DNA from: Rhodosporidiobolus odoratus
Lineage: Eukaryota > Basidiomycota > Microbotryomycetes > Sporidiobolales > Sporidiobolaceae
NCBI GenBank assembly: GCA_034387635.1
Contig: JAOANU010000009.1
Coordinates: forward strand, 124,001 to 188,000
Direction of reading: 5' to 3'
DNA: 64,000 bases
The translations under genes were made by a program, and so were the position numbers. Position 1 is the first letter of the stretch; the number at the start of each line of letters is the position of its first letter. The notes beneath the pieces were generated by a model. The model had not been told where the DNA came from. It saw only the letters and a program-made list of their open reading frames with translations, and made no database searches. This document shows positions 1 through 11,902 of the stretch, piece by piece.

Positions 1-2835
1 CGAGACTGATCCGTTTCTTACAACGCTACCTTCCTCGCCTTGCCGTTTCTGTCCCGTTTGATTCCTGCTGCACCTGCAGGTTCCGGCCGAAGAGACGATC
101 CGGAACGACTACTCGTCGCATTACGTCTCGACTGGCTTGAGACCTCAGAACTACCTGCGAAGTGTGGCCGTTGAGAACCGATTCGCCGAGTGCGCCTTTT
201 CCCTCTCCGGTCGAAACCCCGACGTCCTTCTTCTGACGCAGCATCTCCTGAATATGACCCGCAGGTATCCAAAACTAGCTCAATTACTCACGCACAAGCA
301 CCAGCTCACCTCTTCCCCTCACAATTCCGTCCCTCCAACCTTCTTCAACCTTTCCTCCCTTCCTTCCATCTCCACCCCATCTCCATCGCCATCCCTACAC
401 ACACCTAATCTACCAGCAATCCCTCCACCATGTCTCATGCAAAGAGCCCTGTCCACCCTCTCCCCCTCTCGGTTCGACTCGATCCTCCTAACTCCCCCTG
501 CCTGGATAACCTACGAAGAACTCGCCAGCCTCGATCTGGGCCGAGCTGCCGCTACACCCGGTTTTGTCTGGTTATGGGTAGGGAGCGGACAAGTTGGGCC
601 GGGGGCACCTGCATCTGCATCTGGAGGAGGGGGAGGAGGCGGGGGAGGGATTGGCTTGGAGAGAGGAAGGGAATTGTTGAACTTATGGGGGTATAGGAGG
701 TGTGAGGATATTGTTTGGCTTAAGACGAATAAGAGGGATGAGAAGGGTGAGGGGGAGCTGGCTAGTGATGTGCGTTTGGCGCTTAATGCTTTCCTTTTTT
801 TCTTTCTTTCTCTCTTTCTTCTTTTTTTCCCTTCCTGTTGTCCTTGCCCCGTCATCTCTGTTATTCTGGACCTAAGGTCTCCCCAGCGTCCGCGCTCCTA
901 CGAGACAGAGCTACCGCTGACTTCCTTTTTGCCGACGTGTCCTGTCCTTTTGCTCTCGACTCTTCGCGTACCGCCGGACTCTCCTCTGCGCCGCCATCCT
1001 TCCTTCTCCTCGAAAACCTACTTTCCAGCCAAGCCCTCTCTTCGCACCGACGCTTGAACATTGTCTAATGGGTATCCGAGGTACCGTTCGCCGGAGTACC
1101 GATTCGAACATTGTGCACTGCAATGTGGACACGGATGTGATTGTTTGGGAGGGGGAGGAAGATGGTGAGTCTGTCTCTATGACCTGCTTTCTCCGTCAGC
1201 CCAGTTGTATAGCTGGGTCTGGCTGCGATGCCTTCCGCGCCACTGCTAATCTCACCGTATGGCCCTTTCATCCCTGAAAATTAGATCCAGCTCTAAAACC
1301 CCCCGAGATCCAAACTTTGATCGAAAACTTCTGCCTCGGAACCAGACGTCTCCATCTCTACGGTTCCAGCCACGCCCTACGACGAGGATGGTTGACCGTT
1401 TCTGCTCCTCCCTGTCCTTCTTCAACCCCGTTCGCATCAACCTCTCCACCTGCGCCGACCGCGCCTGTTTACTCAGCTGCTTCTCCTGTCCTCCCTGTCG
1501 AGGGCGAAGGTACACAGGAGCAACAGCGACAGAGATGGGGCGAACCGAGGGAATGGGAGAAGAAAGAGTGGGAGGGGAGGTGGAGGAGGTTTGCACTGGT
1601 AGGCAGCGGAGCAGGGGAGAGAAGTTTCGATGGAATGGATAGTGGTGTGGGGAGTTTCAATAAGGAGGCGAAAGATGGGAAGGTACAGAGTTTGTTGCCG
1701 TTTGTGGCTGGTGCGTTTTCCTTTCGCCCTTGGCATTCCGCAGACTCGCTGCGATCCTCTCAATCCCGAGATGGATTAGAGGTACGTCTGCTTGTTGGTT
1801 CAAAAATACGCTGAGTCAAGCTTCCTCTTTGTGTTCCTGCATTCTCTCCCTGCAGAACTCGACTCTCTGCGACCCAAGTCCCCTCCGGCTCGTAATGGCG
1901 TCCCCTCTTCCGGTGGTCTCGGCCGTGGACGCGGGGCGGGTTTAGGTATCACTCGGAGTGGACTGATCCCTTCACCTCAATCTGCGCCTGGATCGGGCAT
2001 CGGAACACCGAATAGTATGGGCCGTGGAAGGGGGAGAGGAGGCGGAGGGATGGTAAGGCCACCTCCACCACCGCCTATGGGTATGCCTTATCCGGGCGTC
2101 GGAATGGGTCTGGCGCCCCCCGTCCCTACTGGATCCGCCCCTCCCTTTCCTGGCGCACGTGTGCACCCTCATCCGGTCGTGCAGCAGCATTTCTACCCAC
2201 ACTCCGACTCGTTCACTCCGCCACCGCCCCCTCCCGCACACTCCCCACCTCAGCAGCAGTACTCACACCCGCGGCACAATCCGTATCAGGTCTATCAACC
2301 GTACGAGCCCTACGCCCCTTACCCATCTTCTCCTTCTCTCTCCGATCCTTCCTATGTGCCTGCTCCTCCTCCTCCGCCCCCTTTCGCTATCCCTCACCCT
2401 TCCCTTTCCGCTCCACCTCTACCCTACTATCGTCCGGGGACGACGTTCTACCCTGAGCCCCAGACCGTCTCGGCCCACACTGCCCCCTACCCTCATCACC
2501 AAGCCTTCCCGAACCCTTCACCTTCCCCTGGTTACCCCGACCCTCACTTGACCACCTCACCCGATCACCTAGCAACCTACATGCAGCACCACCACCTCCT
2601 CTCCCCTTCATCCTCACTCACTTCCTCACCCTCTTTCACGCCCTACCCTTCGGCTCCGTCCTCTCACTCGCACTCGCAGAGGACCTTGTCCCGCATGACT
2701 TCGTCTGCGAGTTTGGCGCCGAGTCTGACTAGCTCGTACGGTGGTGGTGGTGCAGAGGTAGATGCGGAGGGCGAATTGGTTTACCCGATCAGTTCGAGGA
2801 GGACGAGTATGATCTTTTCTGGGCCTCCGGGTTGA
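1..2835 (+). CDS. METTL14-like m6A methyltransferase subunit (5' end outside window)
   Basis: This is an MT-A70 family protein closest to METTL14, the non-catalytic, RNA-binding partner of METTL3 in the nuclear mRNA N6-adenosine methyltransferase. Recognisable blocks, in order, are GLRPQNYLR (from about 137), the motif-IV region [42 protein letters not shown], the NVDTDVIV strand and [15 protein letters not shown]. The motif-IV site reads TPPA, not the catalytic DPPW of METTL3, which fits a structural subunit. The C-terminal part (1,860-2,835) is Pro/Gly/Ser-rich with RGRGRGG, like the RGG tail of METTL14. Visible introns are 190-264, roughly 770-1,025 and 1,166-1,284, with another near 1,790-1,855. 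The exon starting at 80 follows an acceptor, so the true start lies upstream. Joins near 1,700-1,860 are not certain. Confidence 0.85.
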
Positions 2836-3279
2836 GATGGAGCGTTCAGAGTAGAGTGAATTGGGGGCTAGCGAGCGTGCCAGCGAGATGGAGGAGTTGG
2901 TGGAACGCTGCGCTGGGGTACGGGCGGAATGACACTTCAACTTGGGAGCGGCAGAGCTTGGCGCGAGGTGTAGCAGCGCGCACATGGACGCTTGTTCTAT
3001 CTCTCGCTCTCGTACTGGTGCTAGTTACTCGGTGCATGTGGAGGTTGGACAGACGGCGCAATGGACGCTGATGCTCGCTGATATCGTGTTCAACCCGAGA
3101 GGACACTGGACATGCAACGTCGATGAAAAGCTTAAAGTGACAGCAGCGCAGCACGTGCTCTCATCCTCGACATCAGTCTCTAGTCGGACCCTGCTCTGCG
3201 TGATGTATAGTACCAGCCTGGCTGTGCATTACTCCTGAAAAGAAAGCGGTAAACCAGTATGAAAAGAAAAGAGGGAAGG
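2836..3279. other. Convergent 3' intergenic region
   Basis: This 444-bp gap lies between the stop of the METTL14-like gene on the plus strand and the stop of the membrane-protein gene on the minus strand. I see only short, non-conserved open frames and no RNA gene. It most likely holds the two 3' UTRs. Confidence 0.6.
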
Positions 3280-3985
3280 CTATCGACGGCCCCTGCTCCT
3301 GCCCGCACCGAGATCTCCGGCCTCCCTCAACAGTTCCTTCTCATCCTCACTGTCCTCACTCCCACTCGGACTCTCCTCCATTACTCGCTGCTGCTGCTGA
3401 ATCCGACTGCGACTCGAACTCCTCCTACTCCGGCTGCTCTCCCTCCCCTCCCTCTCACTTTCCCCTTTGCCCAGCTCATACCCACCAAAAGACGACACTC
3501 CCCCACCACCCGAATTCATACCGGACGTCGACCTATTGCTATTGCCGTAACCGGAGTTGTAGTTGTTACCGTTGTAACCCGATCCCATCCTCCCGATCCC
3601 ACTCTGCCCTGATCTATTCTTCCTGTTATTGTAATAGCCAGCAGCACTAGTACCCGACCGGTTATGTTTCCTATACTGATAATACGCACATCCACCCACG
3701 GCAGCGATGAGGGCGACGATCCCGACGACGATGGCGATGATTCCACCCGTACCGAGACCTCCTGTGCTGCCGCTGGATGGGTCATTCGAGTCAGAGGAGG
3801 AGGACTTTGAGGTAGAGGTGGAAGTGCTGTTTGAGGCAGAGGGGAGGGAAATGGTCGTGTAGGGGGAGTTTTGGTAGTCGAGTTGAGATGCCGCGGGGGT
3901 GGGGATCGCATTCACGCCTGCGTCTCTGTGAGGTTTGCACGTCGCGTTGCATTGTCGCGTACAGGGCGCAGAGCAGCAGAGGGAA

Positions 3986-4074
<89 letters not shown>

Positions 4075-4962
4075 GCTCGATCAGTTTGCGAGTCTGACTA
4101 TACAGAGGACGAGGGGATCAAGAGTATGAGGAAGGAAAAAGACGAACGAAGCGCTGGCGACTGCAGAGTTGCCGGACGACGACGAGTGAGAGAAACCCGA
4201 CGATTGGACGAAAAGGTAGCCGTGTGCGTTCATCGAAGCCGGCGAGTTGACAATCGAAGCGGTGTAGGTCCCGCTCGACAGACCCCTCCAGGCGCACCTA
4301 TACATTCATGCGTTACGGGATGACACGGAGCGATTCGTTAATCGCGCACGCACGGAGAAGGGCAGAAGGGAGACAAGCGACGAGGGCGTACAGGACGGCA
4401 TTCCAGTCTTCATTGTCGGCTTGAGCGGTGTGCCAGGTTACGGTTGAGACGCCCGTGGCTGACGTTAAGTTGCAGCCGTAAGCACCCATCGAAGGGCCGA
4501 TTGCGCCGGTGAACTGCAGGGGGGTGCAGTAGCGGATGAGGTGAGGCGAGTCATGTAAAAAGTGCGGTTTCGGGGCGTATGCAGAAGATAGTTGAAATTG
4601 GGCGGAAGTAGAAGATTAGGTTAGCCTCGCGTTCGCCTTCGGCCGCCAGTTACGTGGCAGGAAAGCGGAGGGGCAACGCAGAAATGCAGAGTGACCAGAC
4701 AACAAGAAAAGAAAGAGCGCACCCAACCTTCTACCATCCCCCCAACGTTATTAGCCGTGGCCATACACCCCTCCCCGCTCGTCCACATCCCGTTACTCCC
4801 GCCTCCCGTTGCATTTTTGGGCGCCCAAAGGTCAGCGGCAAGTCCGGTTGCTCCGTTCGAGGTAGGACACGAAAAGACGGGCGTGTAGGTGGATCCGTTT
4901 GAACTGCCACTCGAGGCTCGTTCCCACAACGTGGGAGGTGGGGCGAGAGCCAGGGCCGGCAT
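3280..4962 (-). CDS. Single-pass membrane protein with extracellular beta-rich domain
   Basis: The last exon (3,915-3,280) encodes a Ser/Thr-rich stalk, a hydrophobic segment GGIIAIVVGIVALIAAVGG, then a Gly/Asn/Ser- and Arg/Ser-rich cytoplasmic tail ending GRSRGRR. Upstream exons on the same strand read MPALALAPPP (ATG at 4,962), then FTGAIGPSMGAYGCNL and GLSSGTYTASIVNSP. These resemble the jelly-roll ectodomain of many basidiomycete single-TM proteins annotated as hypothetical. Exon joins work in phase between GMVEGW and FTGAIG and between NAVL and CAWRG; the donor of the exon before 3,915 is not resolved. The intron preceding the last exon contains a long GA repeat. No clear signal peptide follows the chosen ATG, so an upstream exon is possible. 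Function unknown. Confidence 0.6.
3990..4072. repeat. (GA)n microsatellite, about 41 units
   Basis: An uninterrupted AG/GA dinucleotide run of roughly 83 bp. It lies inside the intron before the last exon of the minus-strand membrane-protein gene, where it reads as a (CT)n polypyrimidine tract upstream of the acceptor. Length polymorphism between strains is likely. Confidence 0.97.
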
Positions 4963-5753
4963 GGTGGTGGTGGAGGGCGGGAAGAACTGAGGAAGAGACA
5001 GAGAGAGGTTTTCGTCTCGCTAGGAGAGGTCCGGAGTCTTGGGTCCGCGGAGGGTCAGGGGCAGGAGAGGAGTGGGTGAAAGGGGGCGGTGGTTACAGTA
5101 TGGCAAGCCAATGGTAAGCCGTTCTGTGACTAGTTTGAGCGAAGGGCAGTGTACTGGCGCTGTACAGCGTCCGTACTTAAGGCTCAGGCGAAGCGAAGAC
5201 AGGTCGTCGCTGAGGTGTGGTTAGCAGCTGAAAAAAGGAGTCACGAGCGCGGAAGAAACGCAGAGCCGCGAGCGGTCCATTTTTCAGGAAGCCCTTGCAG
5301 ATATGCAGATGTGCGAGAGGGAAAAGGTATGTCAGTTGCGTGAGGAAGGGAGGCGAACGAGGGGAGAAGAAGGAAAACGCACCTCGGCCCCGGTTGCCAC
5401 GTCTGACAAGGCTACATCTTGATCGTTGATTGCCTCGTAGGACTGTACAGCCGCTGCGTGCTGTCGCTGACTAGCTGGACGTGGCTGAGGAGGCCTTGTC
5501 GAGTTGCAGGACATGACGAGAGAAGAGGAGAAAAAGCGCAGAGTCCTCGAGCGGCGAGCGTAAGAGGGTCTGTAGCACGGCAGAAGGTGTATAGGAGATC
5601 AGTAGCGGGGTTATTAGCTCCGAATAAGTCAATGGCGGTCTGTGGTACTGTAGTCACACTGGACAAACCATTCCCGACCATCTCGCTCTTGTTACTGTCG
5701 CACATCATCTTGTTCGATAGACTATCTCGAGAACAGATACAAGCCTCACAATC
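4963..5753. other. Divergent intergenic region, possible small minus-strand exon
   Basis: This lies between the minus-strand membrane-protein gene and the plus-strand F-box-like gene. A minus-strand ATG at 5,514 opens a short frame with a good donor (GAG|GTGCGT) near 5,380, which could be an upstream exon of the membrane protein or a separate short gene. I could not build a convincing spliced product, so no gene is called. Confidence 0.4.
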
Positions 5754-7219
5754 ATGACCCCTACCCTACCCGACTCGATACTCCATTCGATACTGTCCCT
5801 CACTCTCCCTTCGTCCCATCCTTCGGCCATCCCATCTCGTTACTCGGCCCTGCTCGACTACACAAAGGTCTCGAAAGCATTTGCCAGAGTAGCACAGCAG
5901 CTCCTCTACTCTGACGTCGACCTCTCCACCCCTCAAGCCGCAAAAGAGTTTTGCGATGCCGTAGACGACTCGCCGTCATCCAGGAGACTCGCCTTCACAA
6001 AGACCAGGACCCTGCGATTGAGCCGCTACGACAACGAGGAAAGGAAGCACTGGATCGGTCCAAAGTCAACCGAGCGAGTACTGGCCCGAGTGCCCGGCAT
6101 CAAGGAACTGGTCATAGACGGTTTGACGGTCGACCCGCTGTCCTTCTCGCTCTGCGCCGGTACGTCAATCAGTACTTCGCATTCCGCGAGCCGAGTTCGA
6201 GTACTGATCGCTGTCACCGCCGCCGGCTGCCGATCACGAATCGAGCAGATTTGACCCATCTCACCCTGATCCGAACCAACATCCTCACCTCCTCGGCGCG
6301 CACCGACAGCGGCACTACCTCTGCTGTCCCCGCGACGGGCACATTCACCTGGTACCTCCCCAAAGTCACGACCATCACGCTCTACTTGGTCGACTTTGTC
6401 AACCAGAAAAGCTACTTCATCTCTCTCGCTCGACTCCTCAACCCCGTTTCGACGCCCCGACTGTCGGACCTCGCCATGACCTACTCATCAGAGACGAGTG
6501 AGCCCGAGTTGCTTCATGTCGCGCCGCAGCTCGAGCGGCTTTGGCTGCAGAGGGAAACCTCAGCCGCCGAAGTTCGGGAAAGAAAAGCCTCGCCAGCGCT
6601 CTTACCTCTGGATGTCCTCCGAGCGCTCTCGCCACGCATACAGCACCTCGCCGTCGATATTTGGCACATGGTAGACTTTGACGCGCTCAGTCACATCGGC
6701 ATCGCTTCGGCCTCTCCCGCCGCATCCGTCGACGGAGCGCCAGACACGACCGCAGCGCTCCTTCTCCTCCCTACCGAACTTCCGAGTATCTTCACCCTCC
6801 GCATATCCTCACTGCATGGCACCGTCGCCGAACGACACCTCCTCGCCAAACTCCCCATCCTCCCCTCCTTCGAAACCCTCCGAATCCTCTTCCTTCGAGA
6901 TGTCTCTCTCTTACCCGCCGATGTCGTCGTCAGAGAAGCGCAGGGGAGGGAAACGACGAGGGAGGAATGTGGGAAGGTGGGGATCGAGGTTTATGAGTTT
7001 TTTGCGGCGCCGGCACAAGAGGGGGAGGGTGCGGTGGAGGCGGAGGTTGCGGAGTGGAGGGGGACTTGTGGGATGGTGGATCGGATGAGGGCGGTGGCGG
7101 TGGTGGGACAGGAGGAAGAGGTGGAGGAGGAGCGGGAGGAAATGCAGCGGGAGGTGTCAGCGGGGGGTGATGCGGTAGGACCGGTCCAAGGTGGAAGCGG
7201 AAGTGGAAGCGGGAACTAA
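5754..7219 (+). CDS. F-box-like protein with leucine-rich C-terminal region
   Basis: The CDS is join(5754..6159, 6249..7219), with one intron GTACGT...GAGCAG whose phase closes (GCC G|AT). The N-terminus LPDSILHSILSLTLP, followed by LLDYTKVSKAFARVAQQLLYSDV, has the shape of a fungal F-box: a leucine/proline start, then a Val-Ser-Lys helix and an LLY..V end. The rest is leucine-rich (LRALSPRIQHLAVDIW, LPSIFTLRISSLHG, FETLRILFLRDVSL), as in F-box proteins whose LRR-like part picks the substrate for an SCF ubiquitin ligase. The tail is Glu/Gly-rich and low complexity. The ATG at 5,754 follows a poly-pyrimidine-poor leader and is the first in frame. The substrate is unknown. Confidence 0.7.
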
Positions 7220-7390
7220 AAGCGTATCCGTGTTGGTCTTATGCCTCACCTACCTTAGTGCATGATTGGACAATGCAGATCGTAATTCATCGCTCGAGCG
7301 GATAAACAAGAGCTGCCGTTTTCCTGTCTATCGCATCTTCCATCTCTCGTTTCCGTAGTGCGGTACACTGTCAATCCCGCGGCTGCACCA

Positions 7391-8890
7391 ATGTCCCTCG
7401 CCTCTGCCTTTCAGCTGCGTCTCGCTCTTGTACGTCCTCTTACCGCGTTCTTTTCCTCCGTTGGCTGACTATCCTGGCTTTTTGCAGGCTCTCGTTCTCC
7501 TTAACTCCAAGCCTCCCTCGCTCTCTCTCCATGGTGTGCCTACTTGCGGCTATAATCGTCGTGTGCTGTCGCTAATCCCTCGCACGCCTGCGTGGGATCA
7601 GAATACCTCGACAGGCTGAGGAGCGAGGTGAGGAGGAGGACGGGCAGGGACACGCAACATATTGCCAGCGTGAACCAGAGTGACAAGGGGGAGAAGTCGG
7701 ACTGGATGCGTCGGTCCTTGGAACGGCCGGCAGAGGGCGATCAAGGCAAAGGTGCGGCATTTCTCTTACCTCGTCTCGCTCTCATACCCGGTGCTCTATG
7801 GGGAAGTGCGGGCAGACTGGACCGAACCGGGATACCTCCCTCATCCCGTTTCGCACAATGGTGATCTGCGTATGCTTTTTCCTCCCACCTTTTTTGGCCC
7901 TGTGGAGCTGATTTGGCCTTCTCACAGCATTTCCCTCGCACCAAACCGGAGATACCTTACTCTCGACTGCACTCGCCCTGCTAGAGGGCTCGACGCTTCC
8001 TCCTTCAAACCCTCTCGATACAACACCTCAGTCCGCTCTTCCTGCTCTACCACCTCTTCCCGCCTCGGCACCGGCGCTCTCGCCTTCTGGCCTCCTCTCT
8101 CTGGTCCACACTGTACGACAACAGCTCTCCCTACCTAGCGATGGAAACACCCAGGCCGACGTCGACCATCTGTCACCGTCAAAGACGGCGGCGACCTTCC
8201 CAAGTCTGGTTCCGCTGCTCAAATGGGTCGCGGAACAGGTGGCAGCTTCGTCGAGGGACTCGGGGCTGGCTACTGAAGCAGACAAAACTGGCCTGGAGCG
8301 CGGAGCCGAGAAAGAGAGAGCCGCCGGAGAAGTTGAACAAATGGGGAGAGAAGAGGTAGAAAAAGCGGTTCGTTCTGTCTCTCCTTAGCCGCTCATCGCT
8401 CCCTTTGCCTCCGCTGACACGATGTGTAGCACTGCAGGTCTCTTCCCTCCTAGCTGACCTCCTCCCATCCATCCGGCCCGACCTTGCCTGTCTCCCCTCC
8501 TTCGCTAGCATTCTCTTCCAGTTCGCCTCAACTTGCCCTCGCACAGTCGTCGAATGGCTTCTTCCATCCTGTCTCTCGCATCTTGCTCAGTCTTTCACTT
8601 ACCTCTGCGATGGAGCTTTAGCGAAGGAAGGCGAGGTCGAATCCCTCCTCTCCCTCATCCATCTCATCTTCTCGGCTTTCCCTCCCGACCTTTTTGCCCA
8701 CGTTCTTCCCAGCCCAACCGAGTATCTGGGTCGAGAAGTAGACGATCTCACCCTCGCTCTGACCTCGCCTGCAGCGGACGCGGTTCTGGAGCAACATGAA
8801 GAGCTGGAGCAGAGACTGCTGGGGGTGATGGAGGGGTGTTGGGTGCTGCTCGAGGGTTTGCGGAACCCCAGGGTTGGGGAGGGAGTGTGA
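7391..8890 (+). CDS. Candidate meiotic DSB protein Mei4/Rec24 (390 aa)
   Basis: Six exons close in phase: 7391..7429, 7488..7533, 7602..7751, 7816..7860, 7928..8367, 8438..8890. The first two exons encode LRLALALVLLNSKPPSLSLH, and after splicing EYLDRLRSEVRRR follows. This matches the signature block of the Mei4 family (Leu-Ala-Leu-Ala-h-h-x-Ser-Lys-Pro, then a Glu-Tyr-x-x-x-Leu helix) that begins animal MEI4 and yeast Mei4/Rec24. Those proteins work with Rec114 to activate Spo11 double-strand breaks on meiotic chromosome axes. The middle is low complexity. The C-terminal 150 residues are Leu-rich and helical, as expected for Mei4. The family diverges very fast and no structure can be checked here, so the call rests on the N-terminal motif and the overall layout. 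The high intron number in a small gene is usual for meiotic genes. Confidence 0.55.
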
Positions 8891-9487
8891 GGGGTGCTTG
8901 AGAGGAGAAGCGCTTACTGCGGGGGTGATACAGTGCGAGTCGGTACCGGCATGCATGTTTTCCTTTTCCTTTTTCTCGCCTCCGAAGTCTCGCTAGCCTG
9001 CGCTGGGAACAGCCTCGGGCCGCTGGTAGCATATTCTACTCCACGCTGCCTGTCAGGCGACATCACTCGTCTGCCACGCGGTCGCAGGCTGTAGCTGCAG
9101 TTTTCGGCTTTTTTCTCTCTTCTACTTTCTCAATCGAGCTTCCCGCCTGTATCGTATCGCTTTCTTTCCTCCCGCTCTTTCACCGCCGCCGGAGACTCAG
9201 TGAGAGGTGTATCTCGCAACTATGTACAGCTATGAGGCCTGGCCAGATTGCGAATTTGAGTTTGTTCGCCCAAACACACCCGGCACCCCGCGTCGATCCC
9301 TTTTTTTTTCCGTTTCTTGACCTCGAAGCCACTCTGTGCTCGTGTGACTGCTACTGCTGAGCTACTGGGACTATACAGCAGTAACCTCGCAAGCCTCTCA
9401 CCGACTGCGTGTATCCCGACAACCTCGTTCAACTTCTTCCCCCTCGTCTTCTTCATCACTCTTACGGTAGACAATCCCGCACAAGCG
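8891..9487. other. Intergenic, pyrimidine-rich
   Basis: This is a 597-bp tandem gap between two plus-strand genes. From about 9,100 it contains long CT-rich tracts and a T10 run near 9,301, typical of fungal promoters and 5' UTRs. No conserved ORF or RNA gene is seen. Confidence 0.6.
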
Positions 9488-11545
9488 ATGGAAGAACCTC
9501 TATGGATCACCGACACACCTATAGGAGGCGATCAAATCGGGCTCGGCATCGCCCAAGGAAACCTCGAGGACGAGGTGCGTTCTCTCTCTCTCTCCTGTTT
9601 TTGTCGCGATTCGAGCGCGTCTGAGCGATCGAATGGCTGACCCACCCCTATGGCGTGTGCAGAGACAAGAGACAGGTGATGCGTGCACTTCTGAAGTCAC
9701 TTGTGGGCGCGTGCTGTTGCTTCCGGACGAGCAAACGAAGTTGGCTGAGGAGGCTGTGCTGGAACTTGACGAGATTGAGGATGGGCACAGGTGCATACCC
9801 TCTTTTCTTGAGTAGTTTCGGTTGGTCGCTAATCGCAGTGGAACAGCCTCGCACTCGACCAAACTTACGAAACCGTTATCGCGCCTTACCCCTCGCCTTC
9901 GCTCGAAGACGCCATGTCCTCCCTGCGTCGCGCTCGTTCAGTCTTCACCCTCTCTCCACCACTAGCATCCACGTCTACCGCCTCCTTCAGCCAGTCCTTT
10001 CCCCACTCTGATGGACCTGTCAGCGGGGATTCCATCTTTTCTTGGTCGCGCTGGTACCCGACTTCAAGGGCACCTGCACCTCAACCGCAAGATGGGGAAG
10101 ATGTAGCCCGCCTAGTTCGAGCCGCACTGCGCCGGCGAAGAGAAGGTGAAGGTGCGGGGTCCGCATTCTCGAATGCGAGTCTTAGCGCAGAAGAAGCCGA
10201 CCGCCTGACCCTTTCGCCGACCTCGAGCGCCGGAACGTGGGAGCAAGAAGTGAGCGAGAGCGAAGGGTTCTCTTCGTCGTCTGGGACATCGTCACTCGCG
10301 TCCTCCCTATCTTCGACTACCTCATCCACTTCGGCCAAGAGACGAGAACTGCGGGCTACCCAGTCCGCAGCGACCCTCAAAGCCGTTCGACACGCAACGA
10401 GCAAGACGACCTTGTCTGCCTCGGTCATTTCGCGTGAAGGAGCACAAGTTGCGCTCTACTCGCCTTCTTCCCCAAATTTTGCACTTCCCTCCCCTGCCTT
10501 TTCCCTCAGCTCAACGACGGCCTCCTCTTCCTTCTCCCCAATCATGGCGGCCTTCCCTTCTCCCCCCTCCGTGTTCTTCGCTTCGCATTCAGCCTCAGTC
10601 ACGCCGGACCCAGCGGCGCAAGAAGTCCAACCCCTCTCCGTTTCCTTCTCATCCCGCCTGCGCCGCGCCGCCTCCAACCTGACTCTCCGCCGTCGTTCCG
10701 CATCCGGCTCATCCTCCTTCGCACCCTCGTCTTCGTCCGCGGGCCCTCTCCCACCTGTCCCCATCCTCCCCGTCGAAACAAAACTTCGAGAACTCCTCCT
10801 CGCCCACGACTCAAGGTCGGATCCTCCACCTCTTCCGGACCTCTCTGCCTCGTTCCCGACGCATACGAGTCTAGACTCGCTCGTCAGCACGTCGTCCTCT
10901 TCCTCCTCCGCCTCTTCGGGGGACAGCGCCTTCGAGGTCGAACGACAACTTTTCGGTCGTGATCGGGCGTCGGAAGGAACTGCAGACGACGTCCCACCTT
11001 CGCCGGCCGAATCAGAAGAAGATCCTTTCGCTTCGTACCCTCCCTGCTTCACTCTCCCTCCCGGCTCATCCGCCTACCCAACGTCGACCTCTGGAACCCA
11101 CTCCCGCCGACGTCCCCCGAGTCAAGCATGGATGTCCCCTTCCTCGCCCGTGATCTCGACAATCCCTCTGCCCTCTATCACACCGACGTCCGAAGTTCAG
11201 GAGGGAGGAATCGAAGAGGACGATATTTTCGCCGACGCCGACTCCATCTCAGTCTCGAGTACTCCCACCTCTCCCCTCTCCCCCTTCTCCTCCCAATTCC
11301 CACCTTTCGACCCGATCATCTCCACTCTCCCTCCCGCTTCTCAACGACCTCAACCTCCCCTGGTCGCTCCCGTTCCTCCGAAACCGACGCAACGCCCTAG
11401 GGTCCTGACCAAACAGCGCTCGTTTGTCGATCCGAGGACGAGGAAATTGAGAACTGCTCCTGGGGTGGTTTTGACTCCCAGTACACCGCCGGTCAAGAGG
11501 GGGAATTACTTGACGGGAGCGACAAGTGGTCGGACGAGGGCTTGA
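9488..11545 (+). CDS. Ser/Pro-rich protein of unknown function (637 aa)
   Basis: The CDS is join(9488..9574, 9663..9790, 9847..11545); all three phases close to 1,914 nt. The second acceptor was chosen as GGAACAG|C because only that keeps the frame open. The N-terminal 80 residues are acidic and contain LDEIEDGHS and YETVIAPYPSPSLEDAM. The remainder is mostly disordered, with long Ser runs, RRRREGEG, and a basic end with the motif KQRSFVDPRTRKLR. There is no signal peptide, membrane segment or catalytic motif. It may be a regulatory or scaffold protein, but I do not recognise a family. Gene reality is supported by frame conservation over 1.7 kb and clean introns. Confidence 0.65.
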
Positions 11546-11902
11546 GGTGAAAAGGGCCAATGGACGCGAGAGTGAGGTGAGTCTGGGAGGTGGCGCGGCG
11601 TGTGTGGTGATCTCTTTCTTCTTTCCTTCTTCGTCTTGATTCCGTTCTGGTTCTCTTTGAGGCGCTCATTAGATCTTATCTGTCATTCTGTCGTAATAGT
11701 ATGCTTCCTCTTAGTTGCCCTCGTAATCTTGCTACAGTCTGGCTGCCGAGCAATAGTGCGGAAGAGATAGAGAGAAGTCCCCCCCCCAAACTTCGCATCG
11801 ATATATCGAGATCCGCCTCGCCTCCGAAAGCCGGATACATTCCATGGCCCAGTTCCAGTTCAACTCCAAGGAAACTAGATTCGGCTCTTCTCGACTGCGA
11901 TT
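11546..11902. other. Convergent 3' intergenic region
   Basis: The gap lies between the plus-strand Ser-rich gene and the end of the minus-strand Sen54 gene. It holds T-rich stretches suitable for 3' UTRs and no recognisable gene. Confidence 0.6.
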
